Source: CADEEL01 sp050246475
GTDB taxonomy: Bacteria; Pseudomonadota; Alphaproteobacteria; Caulobacterales; Aquidulcibacteraceae
Reading direction: 5' to 3'
NCBI GenBank assembly: GCA_050246475.1
Contig: JBFWVZ010000001.1
Coordinates: 62,001 to 126,000 of the forward strand
Length of the DNA: 64,000 nucleotides
Shown: in pieces, positions 7,850 through 15,029 of the stretch
Layout of the letters: every line of letters begins with the position of its first letter
Position numbering within the stretch: the stretch's first letter is position 1
Notes under the pieces: generated by a model
What the model was told of the DNA's origin: nothing
Database searches by the model: none
What the model saw: only the letters and a program-made list of their open reading frames with translations
Position numbers and translations under genes: made by a program

Positions 7850-8953
7850 ATGGACCGCAACATCACCAAGGACGCGATGTACGACGCGGTCGCGCCCGAG
7901 GATTTCGGCGCGATGCTCGATTGCGAGCGGCATCTGAACCGCTCCACCGCGTTCGACCGGATCATCTCGCTGACGCACGAGCATTTCTGGGATCCGCTCG
8001 ATCCCAAATATATCGACTTCGCCGAACCGTTCGACATGGAGAACGAGCCCCTCCTCCCGGAGGAGATGATCCTCGCGCTCAAGACCGATTACGTCTCCAA
8101 GCATTTCGCCGATCCGAAAGAGCGCACGGCCTTCATCAACGAGATGGCGAATTGGCAGTTCTCATCGATCCTGCACGGCGAGCAAGGCGCGCTCAATCTC
8201 TCGGCCTCGCTCTGCCATGTGCTCAAGGATGCAGGCGCGCAGGAATATGCGGCGAACCAGACGCGGGAAGAAGGCCGCCACGTGACGGCGTTCGCGAAAT
8301 ACATTCACGCGCGCTGGGGGCGCGCGAAGCCGTGCGGCGATGTGCTTCGCCAATTGCTCGAAGAGATCGTGGCGGCGCCAGAGGTTTATAAAAAGATCGT
8401 CGGGATGCAGATGCTGGTCGAGGGGCTGGCGATGGGCTCGTTCGCGCTGCACTTCCGCTACAATCGCGATCCTGTGGCGCGCAAGCTCTTCCAGCTCGTG
8501 ATGACGGACGAGGCGTTTCACCACAAATTCGGGAAAATCTGGGCCGAGCGCACGGTGCCGCATCTCACGCAGGCGGAGCGCAATATCGTCGAGGATTGGG
8601 CGGCGCATTGCTTCCAGGCGCTGCTGTTCAACCAGGCCTCACCGCAGCAACAGCAGCAGATGTTCGGCGCGTACGGGCTCGATCCGGAGCGCGTGACGGC
8701 TGAATTGCGCGCACGCGCCACGGATGAACGCATCCGCCGCTCGATGGGGCGCGAGACGAGCGTCTTCCGCGTGCTGGTGAAGACGCTGTGGAATGCGGGG
8801 CTGATCAGCGAGCGCACGCGCGCGTTCTACGCGGCATACGTCGATCTCGACGAGATCGCGGGCGAAGGCGACCGGATGATCGGCGACGCGATCGCGGAAG
8901 AAGGCATCGCCTATTTGCAGGCGATCAATTTCCGCGACCGCGCGGCGGCTTAG
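7850..8953 (+). CDS. Ferritin-like diiron protein
   Basis: A 367-residue, mostly helical protein with a complete carboxylate-bridged diiron ligand set: Glu111 (HGEQGAL), Glu141 and His144 (EEGRH), Glu191 (LVEGLA), Glu221 and His224 (DEAFHH). This E / ExxH / E / ExxH pattern is that of ferritin-like oxidases and oxygenases; the length and single domain suggest an enzyme rather than storage ferritin. AGGGAGG precedes ATG 7850. Its place among fabA, fabB and fabI makes an acyl-chain oxidation or an oxygen-linked role conceivable, but the substrate is unknown. An AurF-like N-oxygenase is another possibility. Confidence 0.7.
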   Translation: MDRNITKDAMYDAVAPEDFGAMLDCERHLNRSTAFDRIISLTHEHFWDPLDPKYIDFAEPFDMENEPLLPEEMILALKTDYVSKHFADPKERTAFINEMANWQFSSILHGEQGALNLSASLCHVLKDAGAQEYAANQTREEGRHVTAFAKYIHARWGRAKPCGDVLRQLLEEIVAAPEVYKKIVGMQMLVEGLAMGSFALHFRYNRDPVARKLFQLVMTDEAFHHKFGKIWAERTVPHLTQAERNIVEDWAAHCFQALLFNQASPQQQQQMFGAYGLDPERVTAELRARATDERIRRSMGRETSVFRVLVKTLWNAGLISERTRAFYAAYVDLDEIAGEGDRMIGDAIAEEGIAYLQAINFRDRAAA

Positions 8954-8957
8954 CCGC

Positions 8958-9527
8958 TCACTTCTTTTCGACTTCCGCAGCGGCGCGATCGAGCGCGGCG
9001 GCGATCTCAGCGACGCGCTCCTCAGAGAGATCGCCGCGATCGATGCGCATGCGCAGCGCCATGCGGAGATTCTCCATCGCGCGCACGATGGGCGCGGGGG
9101 GGCCTGCGCCAAAGCGCTCCTTCGCGCGATCGAGTCGGCGCTGCATGGCGTCGGTCGCGTCCTTGTTTTCCTCCAAGAAGACGCGGCCTTCGGCGGTGAT
9201 TTCGTAGAGCTTCTTGCCGCCCTCCTCCGAGGCGAGCGCGACATGGCCCAATTCCTCGAGGTGCTGGAGCGTTGGGTAGACGACGCCGGGGCTCGGCGCG
9301 TAGGCGCCGCCCAGGCTCTCCTCGATGGCCTTGATGAGTTCGTATCCGTGGCGGGGCTTTTCCCGGATGAGCGTCAGCACGATCAGGCGCAGATCGCCCT
9401 GATCGAACATGCGCCCGCGGCCTCTCCAGCCGCCGCGGCCCCAGCCGTGGCGATGGCCGCCAAAGCCATGACCTTTATGGACAAATCCGCGCCCGGCCTC
9501 GCCGTGGCGCCAGTGATGTCGATGCAT
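8958..9527 (-). CDS. PadR family regulator with His-rich N-terminus
   Basis: A PadR winged-helix repressor of 189 residues. The DNA-binding domain is at about 40-115 (LIVLTLIREKPRHGYELIKAIEE is its start; GVVYPTLQHLEELG is the recognition region) and a helical dimerisation tail follows. The first 38 residues are rich in His, Gly and Trp (MHRHHWRHGEAGRG), as in the nickel-binding repressor NfeR (YqjI), so a metal-sensing role is inferred. ATG 9527 is preferred over ATG 9545 because GGAGAAGG lies just before it and because two palindromes abut 9545. It lies downstream of the doxX-like gene. Confidence 0.82.
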   Translation of the reverse strand: MHRHHWRHGEAGRGFVHKGHGFGGHRHGWGRGGWRGRGRMFDQGDLRLIVLTLIREKPRHGYELIKAIEESLGGAYAPSPGVVYPTLQHLEELGHVALASEEGGKKLYEITAEGRVFLEENKDATDAMQRRLDRAKERFGAGPPAPIVRAMENLRMALRMRIDRGDLSEERVAEIAAALDRAAAEVEKK

Positions 9528-9545
9528 TTCCTTCTCCGACAGCAT

Positions 9546-9570
9546 TTCGATACATCGAATAGATATATCT
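9546..9570 (-). promoter_or_regulatory. Twin palindromes, candidate PadR operator
   Basis: Two perfect palindromes sit side by side upstream of the PadR gene: TTCGATACATCGAA (arms TTCGAT/ATCGAA, 9546-9559) and AGATATATCT (9561-9570). They are the only AT-rich sequence in the region and occupy the spot where the promoter would lie. Autorepression by the PadR protein is the natural inference; a -10 element may overlap the second palindrome. Confidence 0.6.
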
Positions 9571-9598
9571 AAACGCTGTCGGTTTCAAGGCGTCGACT

Positions 9599-10015
9599 TT
9601 AGGCCGCTGCGGCCGCTGGCTTCCGGCCCAGGAGCGCGTCGGCGCTCAGCGAGCCGCCGCCGGCGAACACGAAGTAGAGGAAGGTGAAGCAGTAGAGCAT
9701 GGCCAGCTCGCCCCCGTTCAGGATCGGGTATGGGCTCTGGGGCGCGTGGGCCATCCAGTATGCAACCGCCATCATGCCCGAGAGGATGAAGGCGACCGGG
9801 CGGGTGAAGAGCCCGATCAGCAGCAGCGCGCCGCCGAACGTCTCCAAAATGCCGGCGATGCCGACCGGGAAGGAGAGCCAGTTTTCGACCGGCCCGCGCT
9901 CGCCCGGCGGGAAGTTGAAGAGCTTCTGCAGGCCGTGCTGCATGAAGCCCAAAGCGGCGACGATTCGCAGGACGCTCAAAAACAGCGGCGCGCGCGCCGA
10001 AAGGTTCGACAACAT
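9599..10015 (-). CDS. DoxX family membrane protein
   Basis: A 138-residue DoxX-type protein with four membrane segments (about residues 12-32, 54-74, 79-98 and 110-130). The family-typical GFMQHGLQKLFNF and ETFGGALLLIGLFTRPVA are visible. Proteins of this family are linked to redox and respiratory functions, but their exact activity is not settled. ATG 10015 has AGGGAGGG before it. The PadR gene follows in the same direction, so it may be part of the regulated unit. Confidence 0.82.
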   Translation of the reverse strand: MLSNLSARAPLFLSVLRIVAALGFMQHGLQKLFNFPPGERGPVENWLSFPVGIAGILETFGGALLLIGLFTRPVAFILSGMMAVAYWMAHAPQSPYPILNGGELAMLYCFTFLYFVFAGGGSLSADALLGRKPAAAAA

Positions 10016-10128
10016 GGTGGTCCCTCCCTCATTCAGCCGCCCTGCCCGGCGGCGCTCCCGCTCAGCTTGACCCAAATGGGCCGCCCCTGCCATCTGCGCC
10101 GCAACATAGCTTTCCCAAGGAGGCGGCC

Positions 10129-10944
10129 TTGGCCGACGAGTGGAGCCTTCCCAAAGGCGATCTGATGAAGGGCAAACGCGGGCTCGTGATGGGCGTCGCG
10201 AACGATCACTCGATCGCGTGGGGGATCGCCAAGCAGCTGGCGCTGCAAGGCGCGGAGGTCGCGTTCACGTACCAAGGCGAGGCGCTGGAGCGGCGGGTGC
10301 GGCCGCTCGTCGAAAGCGTCGGGCAGAAGCTCATGGTGAGCGCGGATGTGACGGACGACGCGTCGATGGATGCGGCGTTCGCGAAGCTCAAGAGCGAATG
10401 GGGCGGGCTCGATTTCCTGGTCCACGCGATCGCGTTCGCCGACAAAGCGGGCCTCAAGGGCAGCTTCGTGGAGAACACCACGCGGGACATGTTCAAGAAC
10501 TCGATGGACGTTTCGGCCTATTCGTTCGTCGATGCGGCGCGGCGCGCATCCGCGCTCATGCCGAACGGCGGCGCGATGATTACGCTCACGTATCAAGGCA
10601 GCGAGCGCGTCGTGCCCAATTACAACATGATGGGTGTGGCGAAGGCCGCGCTCGAAGCCGCGACCCGCTATGTGGCGCGCGATCTTGGCCCCAAGGGCAT
10701 TCGGGTGAACGCGGTTTCGCCCGGCCCGATGCGGACGCTGGCGATGGCGGGCATTTCGGGCGGCAAGCAGCTGATGAGCGCGGCGCGCGACTGGAGCCTG
10801 CTCAAGGAAGACACGACGATGGAGGGCGTGGCGGGCTGCGCGCTCTGGCTGCTCTCCGATCTTGGGCGCTCGGTCGCGGGGGAAGTGATCCACGTGGACG
10901 GCGGCTTCCACGTGGTGGGCGTGCCGGACGGCGTGGAGCCCTAG
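10129..10944 (+). CDS. fabI: Enoyl-ACP reductase (NADH), FabI type
   Basis: Short-chain-dehydrogenase-fold enzyme that reduces trans-2-enoyl-ACP in the last step of each fatty-acid elongation cycle. The start is TTG 10129 with AAGGAGG before it. Seen: the modified nucleotide loop GVANDHSIAWGIAK, the active-site Tyr155 and Tyr165 with Lys172 (Y-x6-K, the FabI spacing), and VNAVSPGPMRTLA. At 271 residues it has normal length. It completes the fabA-fabB set although separated from it by about 2.8 kb. Confidence 0.93.
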   Translation: MADEWSLPKGDLMKGKRGLVMGVANDHSIAWGIAKQLALQGAEVAFTYQGEALERRVRPLVESVGQKLMVSADVTDDASMDAAFAKLKSEWGGLDFLVHAIAFADKAGLKGSFVENTTRDMFKNSMDVSAYSFVDAARRASALMPNGGAMITLTYQGSERVVPNYNMMGVAKAALEAATRYVARDLGPKGIRVNAVSPGPMRTLAMAGISGGKQLMSAARDWSLLKEDTTMEGVAGCALWLLSDLGRSVAGEVIHVDGGFHVVGVPDGVEP

Positions 10945-11018
10945 CCGAGCGCGCAAAGACTTGCGCGAGCGCGTCACAAAGCGCCCTCCTCTCTCGTCTT
11001 AGCGGCGGAGGAGCGCGC

Positions 11019-11399
11019 ATGCTCAAGCGATGGATCGCGATCATTCTGGGCGCCGGCGCGGCCGTGAACGGCGTGGCGATGCTCTTCGCCGGGCGGCGCT
11101 GGTACGACACAGTGCCGGACGTCGCCAACACCGGGCCGTTCAATCCGCACTTCGTGGCCGATATCGGCGCGGCTTATTTCGCCGCGGGGATCGCGCTCGC
11201 GGCGCGTGGATGGCGGGGGCGCTATTGGCCGGCGGCGGTGGCAGGCAGCGTCTTCTTCCTGCTGCATGCGGGCATCCATAGCTACGAAATCGCGTGCGGA
11301 ATGGCGGCGCGGCCGGTCAACGATGTGGCGCTCGTCATCGCGCCGGCGCTCATCGCGCTTTGGGCCGCGCTCCCCTCGAAAGGAGAGAGAGATGCGTAA
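11019..11399 (+). CDS. Small four-span membrane protein in ECF41 operon
   Basis: A 126-residue protein with about four membrane segments (residues 5-23, 44-62, 69-88 and 101-119). GGAGGAG precedes ATG 11019. It overlaps the next gene by 8 bp, whose start ATG lies inside its last codons, so the two are translationally linked. Unknown family. Its operon with a CMD protein and an ECF41 sigma factor suggests it is part of that signalling or redox module. Confidence 0.7.
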   Translation: MLKRWIAIILGAGAAVNGVAMLFAGRRWYDTVPDVANTGPFNPHFVADIGAAYFAAGIALAARGWRGRYWPAAVAGSVFFLLHAGIHSYEIACGMAARPVNDVALVIAPALIALWAALPSKGERDA

Positions 11400-11949
11400 G
11401 ACCATTGCGCGCGCGCTTCTGAAGGCGATGGGCGCGCGTTACGATTATGACGTCAGCTATATGCTTGCGATGCTGGAGACCTCGCCTAAGGCGTTCGACA
11501 AGTTCGCAAAGGTGTTCGCGCTGGCGCAGCACCGCGAGAGCGCACCGAAGGAAGCGGTGATCGCGGCGAAGCTCGTGGGCGCGATGGCGGAGGATTGCGG
11601 GCCGTGCGTGCAGCTTGTGGTCAATTTCGGCAAAGAGCAGCGCGTGGCGGCGCGCGACATCGAAGCCGTGCTCACGCGCGAACGCGCCCGCATGAGCGAA
11701 GCGGCGGCGCTCGGCTTTGCGTTCGCGGAAGCGCTCGTGCATCGCCTCCCCCATGAAGACGAAGCGCGCGAGGCGGTGCGCGAGGCGTGGGGCGACAAGG
11801 GCGTCGTGGATCTGACGCTTGCATGCCAGATCGGGCGCATTTTCCCGATGGTCAAAGCCGGGCTTGGCTACGCGAAAGAGTGCCGGCGCGTGCGCGTCGA
11901 TGGGCGCGATGTGGACGTGATCAAGATCGATCGCGCGCTTGCGGCGTGA
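11392..11949 (+). CDS. Carboxymuconolactone decarboxylase-like (AhpD-fold) protein
   Basis: A 185-residue all-helical protein with a redox-type E-x-C-x2-C motif (Glu67, Cys69, Cys72 in AEDCGPC), the signature of AhpD/CMD-fold proteins. It starts inside the end of the preceding gene and its stop overlaps the GTG start of the sigma-factor gene. ECF41 sigma factors are known to be encoded beside COE genes (carboxymuconolactone decarboxylase, oxidoreductase or epimerase), and this gene fills that slot. Substrate unknown. Confidence 0.75.
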   Translation: MRKTIARALLKAMGARYDYDVSYMLAMLETSPKAFDKFAKVFALAQHRESAPKEAVIAAKLVGAMAEDCGPCVQLVVNFGKEQRVAARDIEAVLTRERARMSEAAALGFAFAEALVHRLPHEDEAREAVREAWGDKGVVDLTLACQIGRIFPMVKAGLGYAKECRRVRVDGRDVDVIKIDRALAA

Positions 11950-12809
11950 GCGAGGCGTTTGAAGCGCATCGCGGGCGGCTGACCGGGCTTGCCTATCGCA
12001 TGCTCGGCAGCCTCGCTGACGCCGAAGACATCGTGCAGGACGCGTGGGTCAAGCGGCAAAGCGCGCGCGACGTGGCGAACGAGGAAGCGTTTCTCGTCAC
12101 CATCGTGACGCGGCTTTGCCTCGACCGGCTGAAGAGCGCGCGGGCGAGGCGGGAAATCTATGTCGGGCCGTGGCTGCCGGAACCCGTGCTCGATGCGGAT
12201 GCGCTCTCGCCGCACGCGGCGACGGAATTGGCGGACGATCTCTCGTTTGCGCTGATGCTGACGCTTGAGCGGCTCTCCCCGCTCGAACGCGCAGCGTTCC
12301 TGCTGCACGACGTGTTCGACGAGAGCTTCGCGGACGTGGCCGAGGCGCTGGGGCGCAGCGAGGAAGCATGCCGGCAGCTTGCGTCGCGTGCGCGCAAAGC
12401 GGTGAAGGATGCGCGGCCCGCGCGCGAGGCGGCGCCGGAGATGCATGAGCGTTTGCTCGCCGCGTTCGCGCAGGCGGCGGCGAACGGGGATGTCTCGGCG
12501 CTCAAGGCGATGCTGACGGAGGATGCCGTCGCGCTGACGGACGGCGGCGGGATCAGAACGGCGGCGCTCAATCCGATCCGCGGCGCGGACAAGGTGGCGC
12601 GGTTCATCATTGGCCTTGCGCGCAAATACGCGGAGCGCAGCGGCGATTTCGCGCTTAGGCCGACGACAATCAACGGATCGCCGGGATTCTTGGTGTTCAT
12701 CGAAGGCGCGCTCGATCAGACGCTGTCGATCGCGGTGGAAGGCGGCCGGATCGCCGCGCTCTACGGCGTTCGCAATCCGGAGAAGCTGGCGCTTATCCGG
12801 GGAAGCTGA
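11946..12809 (+). CDS. ECF41-type RNA polymerase sigma factor (SigJ-like)
   Basis: A 287-residue extracytoplasmic-function sigma factor with a SnoaL-like C-terminal extension, which in this group replaces an anti-sigma factor. Region 2 (YRMLGSLADAEDIVQDAW) is at 17-35 and region 4 at about 105-155. All three ECF41 hallmark motifs are visible: WLPEP at 76-80 in the linker, DGGG at 199-202 and NPEKL at 277-281 in the C-terminal domain. GTG 11946 overlaps the CMD stop codon. Its targets normally include its own COE gene, so autoregulation of this operon is expected. Confidence 0.88.
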   Translation: MSEAFEAHRGRLTGLAYRMLGSLADAEDIVQDAWVKRQSARDVANEEAFLVTIVTRLCLDRLKSARARREIYVGPWLPEPVLDADALSPHAATELADDLSFALMLTLERLSPLERAAFLLHDVFDESFADVAEALGRSEEACRQLASRARKAVKDARPAREAAPEMHERLLAAFAQAAANGDVSALKAMLTEDAVALTDGGGIRTAALNPIRGADKVARFIIGLARKYAERSGDFALRPTTINGSPGFLVFIEGALDQTLSIAVEGGRIAALYGVRNPEKLALIRGS

Positions 12810-13752
12810 TGGTGATCTTCATCCCGTTCGCGCCGTCGAACGCGGCTTCACCGCCCAATTGCGCGGCGAGCGATTGGATGATGCGCGTGCCCAGGCTGCC
12901 AGTCGGGGCGCCCATGTCGGCCTCGCGCGCGCCGACGCCGTCATCCTGAATGATGAGTTCGTAGCGGTCTGCTTCGAGCGGGTTGAGGCGCACGTCGAAA
13001 CGCCCTCTCCGGCCATCGGGGAACGCGTATTTGATGGCGTTGACCAACGCCTCGGTGACGATGAGAGCAAGCGCGAGCTGGCGATCCTGCGTCCATTCCA
13101 CATCGGGCATCTCGACCGAGAGCGCGATGTTGGCGGCGCCGGCGGAGGCCAGCATATCGCGCCCGACATTCTCGATGCGCCCGCCCATCGGGAGCGCGAT
13201 ATAGTCCGGATGATAGAGCTGGCGATGAATGCGGCCCATGGTGTCGAGACGCTTGATCGCGTCATCGAAGACGGCGGCGTCCTCTGGATTGGCGACGCGG
13301 CGGCGCTCCAGCGTCAACAAGCTCTGAATGAATTGCAGTTTGTTGGCCATACGATGCTGCAATTCCTGGAACATCGTCTGGCGCGAGACGGCGATCGCTC
13401 CGACACGCGCACGCTCCGCAGACAAGCGATCGAGTGCTGCGTGCATGACGCCGATTGCGCCGACGATGACGGCGGCGAGCACGGCATAGACAGACACGTT
13501 CGACAACCGCTCCGGCGTCAGTTCGAACGAATTGACGGGCGGCACGAAGAAATAGATCGCGGCGGCGATGCTCAAAATCGCCACGACGAGGGCCGGCAGC
13601 GCGCCGGACACAACCGCGGAAATAATGATGGCGATGATGAAGGTGAAGAACGGGAAACGCGCGAGCGCGTCGTCGAAGCCGTAGCGCACGAGAAAGGCCC
13701 CGGCAAAGGAAGCCGCGGCGAAGACCCATGCGGGCCAACCGCGCCGGCGCAA
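12793..13752 (-). CDS. Membrane sensor histidine kinase (DUF4118 + HisKA_2)
   Basis: A kinase of about 319 residues: three or four N-terminal membrane segments (about 8-105, DUF4118-like), then a HisKA_2 dimerisation region with phospho-acceptor His133 (MFQELQHRMANKLQFIQSLL), then the ATPase domain with VTEALVNAIKYAF (N box) and IIQDDGVGA (G1). It ends by overlapping the ECF41 gene by 17 bp, convergently. The start is uncertain: TTG 13752 is the first plausible codon and lacks a ribosome site, with an in-frame stop near 13828. No partner regulator is adjacent. Confidence 0.8.
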   Translation of the reverse strand: MRRRGWPAWVFAAASFAGAFLVRYGFDDALARFPFFTFIIAIIISAVVSGALPALVVAILSIAAAIYFFVPPVNSFELTPERLSNVSVYAVLAAVIVGAIGVMHAALDRLSAERARVGAIAVSRQTMFQELQHRMANKLQFIQSLLTLERRRVANPEDAAVFDDAIKRLDTMGRIHRQLYHPDYIALPMGGRIENVGRDMLASAGAANIALSVEMPDVEWTQDRQLALALIVTEALVNAIKYAFPDGRRGRFDVRLNPLEADRYELIIQDDGVGAREADMGAPTGSLGTRIIQSLAAQLGGEAAFDGANGMKITISFPG

Positions 13753-13895
13753 CGCCGCGAGGCGATCGATCAGCGCCGCTTGAGGCTCATTGGAGGAACC
13801 CAGTGGTTGAATGCCCGTTTTCCTTCACGCCTACGAACGATCCCGGCCCGGAGCATTCCGCCCGGGACAAACTACAGCGTGAATAAGACGCCGCT

Positions 13896-13911
13896 TATGT
13901 ATTTCGACATA
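13896..13911. promoter_or_regulatory. TATGT-N6-ACATA palindrome, candidate Crp/Fnr-type operator
   Basis: An inverted repeat with 5-base arms and a 6-base spacer, the geometry of Crp/Fnr family sites, lies 57 bp before the ATG of the Crp/Fnr-type gene and between it and the divergent kinase gene. Autoregulation is inferred from position and geometry alone. Confidence 0.45.
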
Positions 13912-13967
13912 GCACACCGATTTTGCCCAAGCAGAGTGCGTCCTTGAAGAAGGAGACGCCGACGCCC

Positions 13968-14702
13968 ATGGCCCGTGTGCCCTGCCCCGAATGCCCGCTC
14001 CGGCGACACGGACCGTTTAAGCCGTATTCGGAGGATGAGATCGCCTTCATCAACCAGATGAAGAAGCGGCACGTGCTGGTGCACGCGGGGCGCGAAATCA
14101 TCTCCGCCGGGGATGCCGAGCCGGCGATCTACACGCTCTTCGCGGGCTGGGCGTTCCGCGCCAAGGCGCTGCCGGACGGGCGGCGGCAGATTTTGAACTT
14201 CCTGCTGCCGGGCGATCTCATCGGGTTTCAGGCCAACATGTTTGAAGCTTCTCCCCACAGCGTCGAGGCGCTGACGGACGTCGAACTCTGCCAGCTGGAC
14301 CGGGGCAAGGTGTGGGATCTCTACCGCAATTTTCCGGAGGTCGCGTTCGACGTGACGTGGCTCACCGCGCACGAGGAGATGCTGGTGGACGAAAACCTGC
14401 TCGGCGTCGGGCAGCGCACGGCGCAAGAGAAGATCGCCGCGCTCATCATGCAGCTGTGCAAGCGCGCGGATTCGGTTGGGCTGACGAATAGCGGCGGGAC
14501 GCTCGAATTTCCGCTGACGCAGCAGCACATCGCCGACGCGCTGGGGCTTTCGCTCGTCCACACGAACAAGTCGATGCGGAAGCTTGAGAAGATGGGGCTC
14601 TACGAGATCCGCGGGCGATCGCTCAAAATGACGAACGGGCACGCGCTCAAGAATCTCGCGCACTATTTCGACGAGCCGATCTCGAAACGGCCGCTGCTCT
14701 AG
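13968..14702 (+). CDS. Crp/Fnr family transcriptional regulator
   Basis: A 244-residue regulator: cyclic-nucleotide-binding-like beta-roll at about 30-140 (ISAGDAEPAIYTLFAGWAF, LLPGDLIGFQ) and a winged helix at 160-235, with recognition helix in FPLTQQHIADALGLSLVHTN. The N-terminus carries CPECPLR, but two further well-spaced Cys needed for an FNR-type iron-sulfur cluster are not evident, so it is not an obvious oxygen sensor. ATG 13968 follows AAGGAG at 12-14 bases; an upstream TTG is possible. Divergent from the kinase gene. Confidence 0.82.
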   Translation: MARVPCPECPLRRHGPFKPYSEDEIAFINQMKKRHVLVHAGREIISAGDAEPAIYTLFAGWAFRAKALPDGRRQILNFLLPGDLIGFQANMFEASPHSVEALTDVELCQLDRGKVWDLYRNFPEVAFDVTWLTAHEEMLVDENLLGVGQRTAQEKIAALIMQLCKRADSVGLTNSGGTLEFPLTQQHIADALGLSLVHTNKSMRKLEKMGLYEIRGRSLKMTNGHALKNLAHYFDEPISKRPLL

Positions 14703-14944
14703 GCGCCCTCGTCAGGCAGCGGCGCGGCCTTGGCGATCTCGGCGAGGATGGCTTTGGCTTTCGCTTCATCGGCATCGCGCACGAGCACGCGATAGCCGCC
14801 CTCCGCGTGGATGAGATAGGGCATCACGCCCAGCTGATCGAATTCAGGCACGACCGCGAAGAGGCCTTCGGATTCCAAAAGTCCGCGCGCGATCAGCGCT
14901 TCGGCGCGATCGAGAAAGGTTGCGGCGACGACGAGATCGGCCAT
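14699..14944 (-). CDS. DUF2007 domain protein
   Basis: An 81-residue DUF2007 protein (putative signal-transducing family of small ferredoxin-like fold). The pattern VAATFLDRAEALIARGLLESEG, then GYRVLVRDADEAKAKAIL, is typical; longer runs are not given here. It converges on the Crp/Fnr gene with a 4-bp overlap of stop codons. ATG 14944 is chosen because the conserved core begins there. No specific role is known. Confidence 0.75.
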   Translation of the reverse strand: MADLVVAATFLDRAEALIARGLLESEGLFAVVPEFDQLGVMPYLIHAEGGYRVLVRDADEAKAKAILAEIAKAAPLPDEGA

Positions 14945-14967
14945 TGGCGCACCATAGAGACGGCGCG

Positions 14968-15002
14968 TGCAAAGAAAACAGCGGGCGCCGTTAAGCGCCC
15001 GC
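14968..15002 (-). terminator. Intrinsic terminator of the nusA-pnp operon
   Basis: On the minus strand the arms GCGGGCGC and GCGCCCGC (14981-15002) pair perfectly around a 6-base loop, followed by TGTTTTCTTTG. It lies 27 bases after the pnp stop codon and ends the long rimP-to-pnp transcription unit. Confidence 0.85.
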
Positions 15003-15029
15003 CGTCTCCACACTCCCCTATTCCTTAGC

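Noticed and set aside
10950..10967. Terminator after fabI (CGCGCAA/TTGCGCG)
   Set aside because: The stem is only 7 bp and no T-run follows, so a terminator call is not supported.
12610..13947. 445-codon + strand frame over the kinase gene
   Set aside because: Antisense to the histidine kinase, whose H box and ATPase motifs are clear on the minus strand.
13923..13967. TTG 13923 as start of the Crp/Fnr gene
   Set aside because: No ribosome site precedes it, whereas AAGGAG lies before ATG 13968, and the extra 15 residues are not typical of the family.
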